A stretch of DNA of 12,745 bases, taken from the NCBI GenBank assembly GCA_034111325.1, contig JAWUXM010000011.1, positions 1 through 12,745 of the forward strand. The letters run 5' to 3'. This document shows positions 1-6,310 of the stretch, in pieces. The notes beneath the pieces are model-generated. The model was given only the letters and a program-made list of their open reading frames with translations, was not told the DNA's origin and did no database searches. Position 1 is the stretch's first letter; each line of letters begins with the position of its first letter. Position numbers and translations under genes: made by a program. This stretch comes from JAWUXM01 sp034111325 (GTDB lineage: Bacteria; Pseudomonadota; Alphaproteobacteria; Rickettsiales; JABIRX01).

Positions 1-132
1 TTTAATGAAATTTTGAATTCTATGGAAAAAACGACGAATCTTTCTGACAATAATCGGTAAGTCCTCAGGGCCAATCACCACTAAAGCCACTCCTAAAATA
101 ACTAAAAATTCTGCCCAAGAAAGACCAAACAT
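1..132 (-). CDS. tatB: Sec-independent translocase subunit TatB, N-terminal part
   Basis: The first 44 residues of a minus-strand protein that runs off the left edge. It begins MFGLSWAEFLVILGVALVVI, followed by GPEDLP and then a basic stretch (VRKIRRFFHR). This is the TatA/TatB fold: a short N-out membrane helix (about residues 6-20), a hinge, then an amphipathic helix. The Glu near position 8 and the GPE-x-LP hinge are typical of TatB rather than TatA, which usually has FG at the hinge. TatB binds the twin-arginine signal of folded substrates together with TatC in the cytoplasmic membrane. The start ATG is at 130-132 and no strong Shine-Dalgarno is visible before it. tatC would be expected farther left, outside the window. 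TatB is preferred; a TatA-like paralogue cannot be excluded without the C-terminal half. Confidence 0.85.
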   Translation of the reverse strand, partial: MFGLSWAEFLVILGVALVVIGPEDLPIIVRKIRRFFHRIQNFIK

Positions 133-438
133 AACTGAAATTATTTGTTACAAAGGCTTACACGCTAATTTTACAAAATTAGAAGGTTTTAATGAAAGAC
201 AAGACGCAATTAAAGACATTGAGCATGCATATCTATCTGGCGGTAATGGGGCATGTACAGAATAGTCTGAAATACGTTGTTGCCATGCTTGAGTCTGCAG
301 CATATTCAATATCCCTATAACCTCTACCTACTTAAACATTTCTGTAATTTGCTTGATGCTAATAATTCTGCTTACTACAATTAAGGGTACTTTTCCGTTT
401 CTTTCAACAAAATAGAGATTCGTTATTGAGAACTAAAT
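133..438. other. Gene-poor stretch between tatB and the decayed gene
   Basis: No convincing gene or RNA is seen here. It holds two mutually overlapping short frames: minus 148-303 (51 residues) and plus 192-320 (42 residues, starting MKDKTQLKTLSMHIYLAVMG). Short open stretches continue at 320-420 but are broken by stops in all plus frames. The region probably carries the tatB promoter and leftover sequence of whatever gene once lay here. Confidence 0.4.
148..303 (-). CDS. Possible small ORF upstream of tatB, 51 residues
   Basis: A short minus-strand frame from ATG at 301-303 to TAA at 148-150, ending 15 nt before the tatB start. An AGGG lies about 9 nt before the ATG. The product begins MLQTQAWQQRISDYSVHAPL, has no clear membrane segment and is not recognised. 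Its only support is the weak ribosome binding site and its position just ahead of tatB on the same strand. A competing plus-strand frame (192-320, 42 residues) covers most of the same bases and has AGAAGG five bases before its ATG, so neither can be called firmly. Both may be chance frames in a degraded intergenic stretch. Confidence 0.2.
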   Translation of the reverse strand: MLQTQAWQQRISDYSVHAPLPPDRYACSMSLIASCLSLKPSNFVKLACKPL

Positions 439-908
439 ATGCCCTTAAATAACTCTTTCCTATTAGATCAACTATGCAAAATAAATTCTCTATTATTCAG
501 AAGTGAGAAGACCCAAATACAAAATATAATGATTTAAGAAAGTTATTGCCTGAATATATGGATGAATAGAAATGAATTGCTCTTCTGAGAAGAATTGATA
601 AGGGTCTTGTGGCGCATAATCTACTAAATGGAAGAAGCGGTTATATGGCTGGCTATATTGTTGCTATTGCAGAAAAAATGGAAGGTGTTGATAAGAGTAT
701 TGTTTTTGCTTGTGGCGGTGCTCATTTGCCACGCATCGCTTCCTATTTGGAGCTAGGATCAAGAGAAAACCTACCACCATCACTTCGTAAAGATTTCGAT
801 GGAGGCTATAAAGCTGCCTTGGAGCATTCTAAAAAAGATTTATCTTTACAAAAAGAATTTCATTTGAGGGAATTTCATACTCCAGTTGACCGATGGCATA
901 ATAGCTAA
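439..908 (+). pseudogene. Decaying protein-coding gene of unknown family
   Basis: Only the last part is open: from just after a TGA at 573-575 to the TAA at 906-908, about 110 residues, including IVFACGGAHLPRIASYLELG and ending in RWHNS. The frame continues upstream with protein-like sequence (EDPNTKYNDLRKLLPEYMDE, about 507-566) that is interrupted by TAG at 567-569 and TGA at 573-575. Farther up, an ATG at 439 opens a different frame (MPLNNSFLLDQLCKINSLLF) that reaches about 504 and would join the first if one base were gained or lost near 500-510. The simplest reading is one gene of about 155 codons with a frameshift and two stops. Alternatively, a shorter protein could start at the GTG at 609 (99 residues), but no ribosome binding site supports it. 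The family is not recognised; the GGAHL-type segment recalls hydrolase-like turns but does not justify a function. Confidence 0.5.
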
Positions 909-1110
909 TGGAGTTAAGAGGGCTCATCCAAAAAACAGCACCTTTACTGAAAAACACTCGAAAAATAATCAGTCACCTACGTCCCCCCAGATAGGCTGAA
1001 GCCCAGAGTTTGATCTCTCCTAATATTATAATTGCTGTATATATAGCTATCCTTTTCCTTAAACTTCAAGTTAGCACCTTTTTAGATCAGTGGGTCATCA
1101 CCCCCTATGA
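909..1110. other. Non-coding stretch between pseudogene and hemD
   Basis: About 200 bases with no supported gene, RNA or repeat. It separates the convergent decayed gene and hemD. A short minus-strand frame across 960-1010 (containing LWASAYLGGRR) ends quickly in a stop and looks like noise. No insertion-sequence terminal repeats were found by eye. Confidence 0.4.
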
Positions 1111-1139
1111 GGCCCTGTTATTTCTGTGCTAACAGGGCC
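1111..1139 (-). terminator. Stem-loop at the 3' end of hemD
   Basis: A perfect 10-bp inverted repeat, ggccctgtta (1111-1120) and taacagggcc (1130-1139), with a 9-nt loop. It spans the hemD stop codon at 1118-1120 and its last codons. It is GC-rich against an AT-rich background, which favours a transcript-end structure. On the minus strand it is not followed by a run of T, so it is either a weak intrinsic terminator or a 3'-protecting hairpin for the hemCD mRNA. Confidence 0.5.
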
Positions 1140-1807
1140 AACAAAGACTTATTGCAAGGACTCGCGGAATAGTAAACCTTTTGAAAAAAGGCCTTCTTAA
1201 AGATTTCTGCAATTTGCTTGCTTAAGCAAAAAACCTTAATATTTGGCAAGGTTTCGGTGAGTTTTATAAAATTTTCTGCGCTGCGTTTAGAGAAAAACAT
1301 TGCCGCATCAATTTCCTGATTTTCTAGCTTTTGCCTTAATTCATTTGGTAATGTTTCTGCGAGATTTATTTGATATATGGTTTTCTGCGCCACACTCTCA
1401 AAACCTTGCTTAATAAGAGTAGATTGCAAATCACAACTTAAATCCCTTCCTGCGAGATAAAGGATTTTACTAGCTTTTGCCTCATTAGCGAGAATCAACT
1501 GCTCAAGCGAGGCAACATTATTTTGCGCTATGGTAATATTTTCATAACCAAGCTCTTCTGCTAAAGCAGCGCTATGCTTGCCAATTACATATAGTTTTTT
1601 TGTTTTAAGGAAATCTGCGCCGAGTTTTTCAGCCGCACGCAACGAATTTTGTGATGTAGTAATGATTATCTCAGCTTCTGGCAAATCTGCCTGCAAATAT
1701 TCCAACTTCGCCAAAGGGTAAATTTCTGCGGCAAAACCGAGCTCAGCTAATTGTTTAGCCGTTTGCTTAGCATCTTCTTTAATCCGTGTTAGTAATATTT
1801 TTTTCAT
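1118..1807 (-). CDS. hemD: Uroporphyrinogen-III synthase
   Basis: HemD closes the linear hydroxymethylbilane made by HemC, inverting ring D, to give uroporphyrinogen III in the cytoplasm. The 229-residue product has the usual length and the loosely conserved two-lobe pattern: MKKILLTRIKEDAKQTAKQL at the start (the 'R-x-x-x-x-A' opening of lobe 1), then ILYLAGRD around residue 145 (lobe 2 opening) and AAMFFSKRSAENF near 190, equivalent to the 'v-FtS' strand that lines the active-site cleft. Sequence conservation in this family is low, so position directly downstream of hemC (47-nt gap, same strand) carries much of the weight. The ATG at 1805-1807 has no strong Shine-Dalgarno; a second ATG seven bases upstream is out of frame. 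Translation probably follows from the hemC transcript. Confidence 0.85.
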   Translation of the reverse strand: MKKILLTRIKEDAKQTAKQLAELGFAAEIYPLAKLEYLQADLPEAEIIITTSQNSLRAAEKLGADFLKTKKLYVIGKHSAALAEELGYENITIAQNNVASLEQLILANEAKASKILYLAGRDLSCDLQSTLIKQGFESVAQKTIYQINLAETLPNELRQKLENQEIDAAMFFSKRSAENFIKLTETLPNIKVFCLSKQIAEIFKKAFFQKVYYSASPCNKSLLALLAQK

Positions 1808-1854
1808 AAGACATAAAAGAAGGTGTTATCGTCTGTGATTCAGGCGATGACATA

Positions 1855-2784
1855 CTATCTCACAATCAAAGCCAAAATCTCCTGCGCTTCTTTTTTGGTT
1901 TGCAAAGCAAGGTCACGACCAAGACGCTCTCCTTCATCCAACCCACAGCTTTCGCTTAATTTGTAAATATTAACACCTTCAGGATCCGCCACTAATGTTT
2001 GCAAATGAATTTGCTGGTTTTGAAGAGTTGCCAATGCTGCAATGGGCGTCCGGCAGCTCCCGTCAATCTCTGATAAAAAGGCTCTCTCGCTATTTATACA
2101 AATTTCGCTTTCACGATGATTGATTTTTTTGAGTAATTCTATGACCTCTAGATCATCTTCCCGACATTCAGCGCAAATCGCCCCTTGGCCAATCGCCGGC
2201 AACATATCTTCATATGGAATTTTCTCAGTAATTTCCACCTGCATATCAATACGCATTAAACCACAACTCGCTAAAATCGTGCCTTCAATCTCCCCTGCTT
2301 CTAATTTTGCCAAACGAGTATTGACATTACCGCGTAAATTAACAATTTTTAAATGTGGGTATTTATTAAGTAACAAAGACTTGCGGCGTAGTGAAGATGT
2401 CCCAATAACTGTGCCTTTTGGTAAATTTTCTAAACTATTATGTTTCTTGGAAATAAATGCATCGCTCGGGTCTAGACGCTTCAACACTGCTTTTATAACC
2501 AAACCCTTGGGGGAATCCGCCGGCAAATCTTTTACTGAATGAACGGCTATATCAATTTCTTTGGCAAGTAGTGCCTCTTCAATTTCCTTAGTAAAAAGCC
2601 CTTTTCCGCCTACTTCACTAAGATTTTTTGATTGAATTTTATCACCCGTAGTGGTGAAAGTTTTTAGCTCGATATCATCTGCCGATAGTTTTGGACAATT
2701 TTTAAGCAGCGCAGCTTTAACCTCTTCGGCTTGCGCTATGGCAAGCTTACTTTTTCTACTACCGATTTTTATCTGAGAACTCAT
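1855..2784 (-). CDS. hemC: Hydroxymethylbilane synthase (porphobilinogen deaminase)
   Basis: HemC condenses four porphobilinogens into hydroxymethylbilane using a dipyrromethane cofactor. From the chosen start the protein is 309 residues, the normal family length. Visible family features: IGSRKSKLA at 7-15, FTKEIEEALL at 64-73, HSVKDLP at 82-88 with catalytic Asp86 (E. coli Asp84), SSLRRK at 130-135, LRGNVNTRL at 150-158, and the cofactor-binding Cys244 in GSCRTPI. The frame is open for 20 more codons up to an ATG at 2842-2844, but homologues begin close to SQIKIGSRKSKLA, and a promoter-like element (2817-2844) would lie inside that extension, so the ATG at 2782-2784 is preferred. It is the first gene of the hemC-hemD unit and is divergent from the 2866 gene. 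Confidence 0.95.
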   Translation of the reverse strand: MSSQIKIGSRKSKLAIAQAEEVKAALLKNCPKLSADDIELKTFTTTGDKIQSKNLSEVGGKGLFTKEIEEALLAKEIDIAVHSVKDLPADSPKGLVIKAVLKRLDPSDAFISKKHNSLENLPKGTVIGTSSLRRKSLLLNKYPHLKIVNLRGNVNTRLAKLEAGEIEGTILASCGLMRIDMQVEITEKIPYEDMLPAIGQGAICAECREDDLEVIELLKKINHRESEICINSERAFLSEIDGSCRTPIAALATLQNQQIHLQTLVADPEGVNIYKLSESCGLDEGERLGRDLALQTKKEAQEILALIVR

Positions 2785-2816
2785 TGAAATTGCTGTGGTA
2801 TTTAAAAAACCACCTG

Positions 2817-2844
2817 CATATAACATGAGCCAATTGGAAATCAA
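2817..2844 (-). promoter_or_regulatory. Candidate promoter of hemCD
   Basis: Read on the minus strand: TTGATT (plus 2839-2844), a 16-nt spacer, then TATATG (plus 2817-2822). This would start transcription near 2810, about 25 nt before the preferred hemC ATG at 2784 and downstream of the longer alternative start. It is a sigma70-type match by eye only. Confidence 0.4.
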
Positions 2845-2865
2845 TCTTTTTAGGGAAATTTAATC

Positions 2866-3591
2866 ATGCCAATAATTGCAATCACAGCGGATTTTGAAGA
2901 TGATGGTAGATATTCCATCAAACCATATTTTGCCATTCGTCAAAATTATATCACTGCTATTGAGAAGCTTGGCGCAACAGTAATAATTCTACCCTATTCG
3001 CTAGAGAACATTGATAACTACCTTAACATGATTGATGGCTTAGTTTTAACTGGTGGGAATTTTGATATTCATCCGAAACTTTATGGCGACGAATCTTGCC
3101 ATGATACAGTCCAAACTAAAGATGAGCGCACGGAATTTGAATTTAGCCTAACCAAACAAGCAATTAATAAAAATCTGCCTATTCTAGGCATTTGCGGAGG
3201 TATGCAATTAATTAACGTTGTCGAAGGCGGTAGCTTGATTCAGCATATTCCTGATGAAGTAGAAAACTACCTGGAACATGAAGTCAAACCATATGATCAA
3301 TCAGCACATGATGTTATGATTGAGGAAGATAGTATGCTCTATAAAATCGTTAAAACCACCAAAATCGGCGCTAATAGCTCACATCACCAAGCAGTGAAAC
3401 AACCAGGCAAAAACATTAAAATCAGCGGCAGGGCTAGCGACGGCGTAGTCGAATCTATAGAACATATCAACCACCCCTTCTGCATTGGTGTTGAATGGCA
3501 CCCTGAATATGAAGTCGGCGAATCTGATACTGCAATTTTGCAAGCCCTAGTCAATGCAACTACAGAATATGGAAAAAATAAGAATAGCTAA
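2866..3591 (+). CDS. Class-I glutamine-amidotransferase-like hydrolase, PuuD / peptidase C26 family
   Basis: A 241-residue cytoplasmic hydrolase with the class-I glutamine amidotransferase fold used by gamma-glutamyl-GABA hydrolases. The catalytic triad is visible: nucleophile Cys110 in LGICGGMQLINV, and His212 and Glu214 in GVEWHPE. Other family marks are DGLVLTGGNFDIHP (57-70), the GG of VVEGGSLIQHI (119-128) and NSSHHQAVK (170-178). Known members cleave gamma-glutamyl amides such as gamma-glutamyl-GABA in putrescine breakdown; no other putrescine-utilisation gene is nearby, so the true substrate is unknown. AGGGA (2852-2856) lies nine bases before the ATG. The last 23 nt overlap the next gene, so the two are probably co-transcribed. 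The usual nucleophile-elbow residue after Cys is Arg or Gly; here it is Gly, which is acceptable. Family assignment is firm; substrate is not. Confidence 0.88.
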   Translation: MPIIAITADFEDDGRYSIKPYFAIRQNYITAIEKLGATVIILPYSLENIDNYLNMIDGLVLTGGNFDIHPKLYGDESCHDTVQTKDERTEFEFSLTKQAINKNLPILGICGGMQLINVVEGGSLIQHIPDEVENYLEHEVKPYDQSAHDVMIEEDSMLYKIVKTTKIGANSSHHQAVKQPGKNIKISGRASDGVVESIEHINHPFCIGVEWHPEYEVGESDTAILQALVNATTEYGKNKNS

Positions 3592-4264
3592 ATATCTTGC
3601 ACATAGCGGGGTTTGTTCACGCCGAGAAGCAGAAAGGCTTATCGAAGAAGGGCGAGTAATAGTTAATGGCAAAACCATCGACAGCCCGGTTACCTTTGTC
3701 TCAAATGATGACCATATCAAAGTTGATGGCAAAAAAGTTGATGCAAAAACACCGACAAGATTATGGCTCTACCATAAACCAAAAGGTTTGGTTACGACTC
3801 ATTCTGACGAACTCGACAGACAAACAGTTTTTGATCATCTACCAAAAACTCTACCAAGAGTAATTTCCGTCGGTCGTTTAGATTTAAACACAGAAGGTTT
3901 ATTGCTTTTGACCAATGATGGCGCTCTCGCCCGCCAGCTAGAGCTTCCCTCGGCAAAAGAGGAGCGAGTTTACAAAGTACGGATTTACGGCAAATTAATT
4001 GATTCACAAATTGATCAAATTGAAAAAGGTATAGAAATTGATGGTTTTGAATATCAATCAATTAAAGTCAAAACTATCAAAACTGGAGAAAATTCATGGT
4101 ATGAATTTATTTTAACTGAAGGTAAAAATCGTGAAATCCGTCGCATTTTTGAACATTTTGACAAACCTGTTAACCGCCTCATCCGTACCTCCTACGGCAA
4201 ATATCAATTAGGTGATTTGGCAATTGGTAAAGTTCAGGAAATCAATACTAATTCTCCTACATAA
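3569..4264 (+). CDS. rluB: 23S rRNA pseudouridine synthase, RsuA/RluB family
   Basis: This enzyme isomerises a uridine in rRNA to pseudouridine; RluB acts on U2605 (E. coli numbering) of 23S rRNA. The 231-residue product has an N-terminal S4 RNA-binding domain (about 1-48, with SGVCSRREAERLI and VNGK), then the synthase core: LYHKPKGLVTT near 67-77, the catalytic Asp105 in VGRLDLNTEGLLLLTNDG, and the C-terminal EGKNREIRR at 184-192. Length and the S4 domain fit RluB; RsuA or RluE/F relatives are possible but less likely in an alphaproteobacterium. Two in-frame ATGs exist (3554 and 3569); the second gives the N-terminus usual for the family (MEKIRIAKYLAHSGVCSRRE). Either start overlaps the preceding hydrolase gene, pointing to translational coupling, since no Shine-Dalgarno is visible before either. 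Confidence 0.9.
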   Translation: MEKIRIAKYLAHSGVCSRREAERLIEEGRVIVNGKTIDSPVTFVSNDDHIKVDGKKVDAKTPTRLWLYHKPKGLVTTHSDELDRQTVFDHLPKTLPRVISVGRLDLNTEGLLLLTNDGALARQLELPSAKEERVYKVRIYGKLIDSQIDQIEKGIEIDGFEYQSIKVKTIKTGENSWYEFILTEGKNREIRRIFEHFDKPVNRLIRTSYGKYQLGDLAIGKVQEINTNSPT

Positions 4265-4286
4265 CCAAAAATTATGCAATCTCCAC

Positions 4287-4315
4287 TTGTATAGACCTTA
4301 AAATTATGCTATGCT
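4287..4315 (+). promoter_or_regulatory. Candidate promoter of the coiled-coil gene
   Basis: TTGTAT at 4287-4292, a 17-nt spacer, and TATGCT at 4310-4315. This predicts transcription from about 4322, some 28 nt before the ATG at 4350, which has AAGG (4339-4342) at good spacing. The -10 box lies inside an imperfect inverted repeat (4300-4337), listed separately. Confidence 0.5.
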
Positions 4316-4337
4316 GCATGTAATTTATAGCAATTTT
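4300..4337. repeat. Imperfect inverted repeat over the -10 box and leader
   Basis: The left arm aaaatt-(at)-gctat (4300-4312) pairs with atagcaatttt (4327-4337): 11 paired bases with a two-base bulge and a 14-nt centre. It covers the -10 box and the start of the transcript of the coiled-coil gene, so it could be an operator or a leader hairpin ending just before the ribosome binding site. In AT-rich DNA such repeats also arise by chance. Confidence 0.35.
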
Positions 4338-4349
4338 TAAGGTAAAATT

Positions 4350-6107
4350 ATGAAAAAAAAACCATCACAAAAACTACGCACAAGAGCACAAAGTATAGCC
4401 ATCCCACCTCGTTCAGAGAAAGAAGGCCAATCTTTTTTTGATTTAGTTATCGCACAAGCAGTGGCAGAACATTCCACACTAACAGATTTACAACTAGTAC
4501 TCAAAGAAAAAACACAGCAACTAGTAACATTGCAGCAATATGCCGCAAATATCACAACTTTACCAATAGAAGGCTTAGGAATAAATCCAGAGGATAACTT
4601 ACATATCATCGAAACCTACGTAACAGAGCATAAGGCATTAGTTAAAAGTAAAAAAGCAGTTGATAATGAAATCAAAAAAATAAACCAAACAATAACTGAG
4701 CAAACCGAAAATTTAGAAGGGGCAGGAGAAAAAATTGCGCACTTAACAAATGAATTAGCAGCCGCAAGAACACAATTTGCACAAATATTGCGAATAGAGC
4801 ACGATAAAGAGGATGCAAAAATAGCAAGCCTAAAGGAAGGCTCTATTGAGGCACAACAAGCATTACAAGTAAAAATCTTACTATTAGAAAGAGAGTTGAG
4901 CACTGAAAAGGAAAGTATCGAAGAAATAGTAAAGTTAAAAGAGGTCGCCGAGCAAAAAGTAAAAGAACAAACCAAAGCAAATCACAACTTACATACAAAA
5001 ATCGCAAATCTCGAAGAATCACTACTAGAAATGGAAACTGTTGAGCAGAATTTAGAAACTGCACAGCAAGAAGTGACAAAATTAAGAGAAGAGATAACCG
5101 AGCTAGAAGCTAAAAACCAAGAACACGCAGCCTATATTAAGCAATTAAAAGAATCAGAATCAACACCATCACTACAATCAGAAACTTCTAGAGTTTCTTC
5201 ACTAGCATCCCAAATTTTTCAGGCAAGTGATTCAAGTGAATCAGAAATGAGTGGAGACGAGAAGGATAAGGTGCCACCACTAACTAAAAAACCAGTAAAA
5301 ATAATCCATAGAAGAGCCTTCTCTACTGCACCAACAGTGCGAAATAAGCCAATGTCTACTACAGCCTTACCACATTCATCATCTTCTCAAGATAGCAGAG
5401 TGCAGACTGACGATTATGTGCGGACGCAAGCCGTTGCTTTCGTTGGCACCATGATGCGTTCAGAAAATTTAAATGTGGCTGACAAATCAGTTCAAATTGA
5501 GCGACTAACGGAAAATATGCCGCTACAAGGCCTCGAGGTTGCTATTGAGTATTTAATAAAGAGCGAACCCAAACTAACTGCTAGTTTAGTTCTTGTGCTG
5601 GATAAATATAATAACAAAAGATCTTCGCGACATCCCAAACGTGACTTTTCCCTAACCGTAGACATAGACGAACAAAAACCAGCACACCAATTACTTGCCC
5701 ATCTTTTTCCTCGTAATGATGATGAGAAATCTCAAGAACGAACATTTAATTTACATGAATTAGGCGAGGAAAAGAAAGGAGCCTTAAAAGAGGCTGCTAG
5801 CTGCCTTATAAAGCAATCCCTATATAGACCTTACGACAATTCAGAATTAGAGACTTTCTTAATAGGCGTTACCAACCAAGCCACTGCAAAAAACCAAGCA
5901 GAATCACTACCAGAAGATCAGAAAAAAATATCAGAATTGGAATATCAGCTAGAAAGCGCCAATGCTAAGATAGCTCTCTTACAAGAGCTGCCAAGGCCAG
6001 TTAGAAGTTCTAGCTGGGCAGAACGAACAACATCCACAGAAAGACAGCCATTATTACAAAAAGAGGAGGAAGGTTGCTGTCCACCCGTTGGCTGTTCAAT
6101 TTCCTAG
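4350..6107 (+). CDS. Orphan coiled-coil protein with dileucine and CaaX-like tail; candidate secreted effector
   Basis: A 585-residue protein of no family I recognise. Layout: a basic N-terminus (MKKKPSQKLRTRAQ), a helical part to about 90, a long Glu/Lys/Gln-rich coiled coil at about 92-270 with heptad-like Leu/Ile, a Ser-rich acidic linker (270-350, with SDSSESEMSGDE), a second mixed region (about 355-510, with VAFVGTMMRSENLNVADKSV), a short coiled coil (about 524-546) and a tail. There is no signal peptide or membrane helix. The tail carries ERQPLL (564-569), matching the acidic dileucine signal [DE]xxxL[LI], then EEE, Cys576-Cys577 and a terminal Cys582-Ser-Ile-Ser that fits a CaaX prenylation box with nearby palmitoylatable Cys. 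Those signals are read by eukaryotic enzymes, so a role inside a host cell is inferred. It stands alone, with its own promoter and a good AAGG site six to seven bases before the ATG. A structural bacterial coiled-coil protein is the main alternative. Confidence 0.8.
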   Translation: MKKKPSQKLRTRAQSIAIPPRSEKEGQSFFDLVIAQAVAEHSTLTDLQLVLKEKTQQLVTLQQYAANITTLPIEGLGINPEDNLHIIETYVTEHKALVKSKKAVDNEIKKINQTITEQTENLEGAGEKIAHLTNELAAARTQFAQILRIEHDKEDAKIASLKEGSIEAQQALQVKILLLERELSTEKESIEEIVKLKEVAEQKVKEQTKANHNLHTKIANLEESLLEMETVEQNLETAQQEVTKLREEITELEAKNQEHAAYIKQLKESESTPSLQSETSRVSSLASQIFQASDSSESEMSGDEKDKVPPLTKKPVKIIHRRAFSTAPTVRNKPMSTTALPHSSSSQDSRVQTDDYVRTQAVAFVGTMMRSENLNVADKSVQIERLTENMPLQGLEVAIEYLIKSEPKLTASLVLVLDKYNNKRSSRHPKRDFSLTVDIDEQKPAHQLLAHLFPRNDDEKSQERTFNLHELGEEKKGALKEAASCLIKQSLYRPYDNSELETFLIGVTNQATAKNQAESLPEDQKKISELEYQLESANAKIALLQELPRPVRSSSWAERTTSTERQPLLQKEEEGCCPPVGCSIS

Positions 6108-6145
6108 CCCTTTAGTGCTTTTATGAATGGACATCTTATTTCCTC

Positions 6146-6310
6146 ATGTTAGTAAAGGGCAAAATTATTCTAGTAATTTTTTTATTGGTTATTATGCAGA
6201 TCCTGAACTCGTTTCAGGATCTGCATAATTCTCCTTCTAATAGTTACTGGATAAAAGTAATAATATTTAATATTCACGACTACGTACAATCTTCTGAAAA
6301 CTTAGTTTAA
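6146..6310 (+). CDS. Possible small ORF ahead of pstC, 54 residues
   Basis: An ATG at 6146 opens a frame to TAA at 6308-6310, which shares its last base with the pstC ATG (TAATG). The product begins MLVKGKIILVIFLLVIMQIL, a hydrophobic N-terminal segment of about 15 residues, and continues as ordinary soluble sequence. The palindrome at 6191-6229 lies wholly inside it and is read through in frame. No Shine-Dalgarno precedes the ATG and no family is recognised. The stop-start overlap and the hydrophobic segment are the only support; the frame may be accidental. Confidence 0.22.
   Translation: MLVKGKIILVIFLLVIMQILNSFQDLHNSPSNSYWIKVIIFNIHDYVQSSENLV
6191..6229. repeat. Perfect 17-bp palindromic element upstream of pstC
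   Basis: attatgcagatcctgaa (6191-6207) and its exact reverse complement (6213-6229) flank the 5-nt loop ctcgt. The core, tcctgaa-ctcgt-ttcagga, resembles the short dispersed palindromes common between genes in Rickettsiales and some other alphaproteobacteria (from memory, not searched). The RNA would form a very stable hairpin on either strand. There is no T-run directly after it, so it may act as a transcription-attenuating or mRNA-stabilising element rather than a standard terminator. It sits between the coiled-coil gene and pstC. Confidence 0.75.

Noticed and set aside
567..575. UGA reassigned to tryptophan, since none of the identified genes in the window ends in TGA and the 439-908 region has an in-frame TGA.
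   Set aside because: All conserved Trp positions in MurJ, TrmB, PstA and RppH use TGG, no conserved gene has an internal TGA, and the broken region also has a TAG. The absence of TGA stops in about a dozen genes is not improbable in an AT-rich genome.
909..1110. Possible insertion-sequence remnant next to the pseudogene.
   Set aside because: No terminal inverted repeats, target duplication or transposase-like frame could be found by eye.
1828..1850. Hairpin in the hemC-hemD gap (atcgtctg / caggcgat).
   Set aside because: Short and mismatched on the transcribed strand; no reason to think it works as a terminator or riboswitch.
2120..2542. A 140-codon plus-strand frame inside hemC.
   Set aside because: It is the antisense shadow of a well-supported gene and has no ribosome binding site or recognisable product.
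4350..6107. Myosin- or SMC-like protein suggested by the long coiled coil.
   Set aside because: There is no ATP-binding head or hinge; similarity of coiled coils by composition alone is not evidence of kinship.
6231..6309. Pho box upstream of pstC.
   Set aside because: No pair of CTGTCAT-like repeats with the expected spacing is visible.
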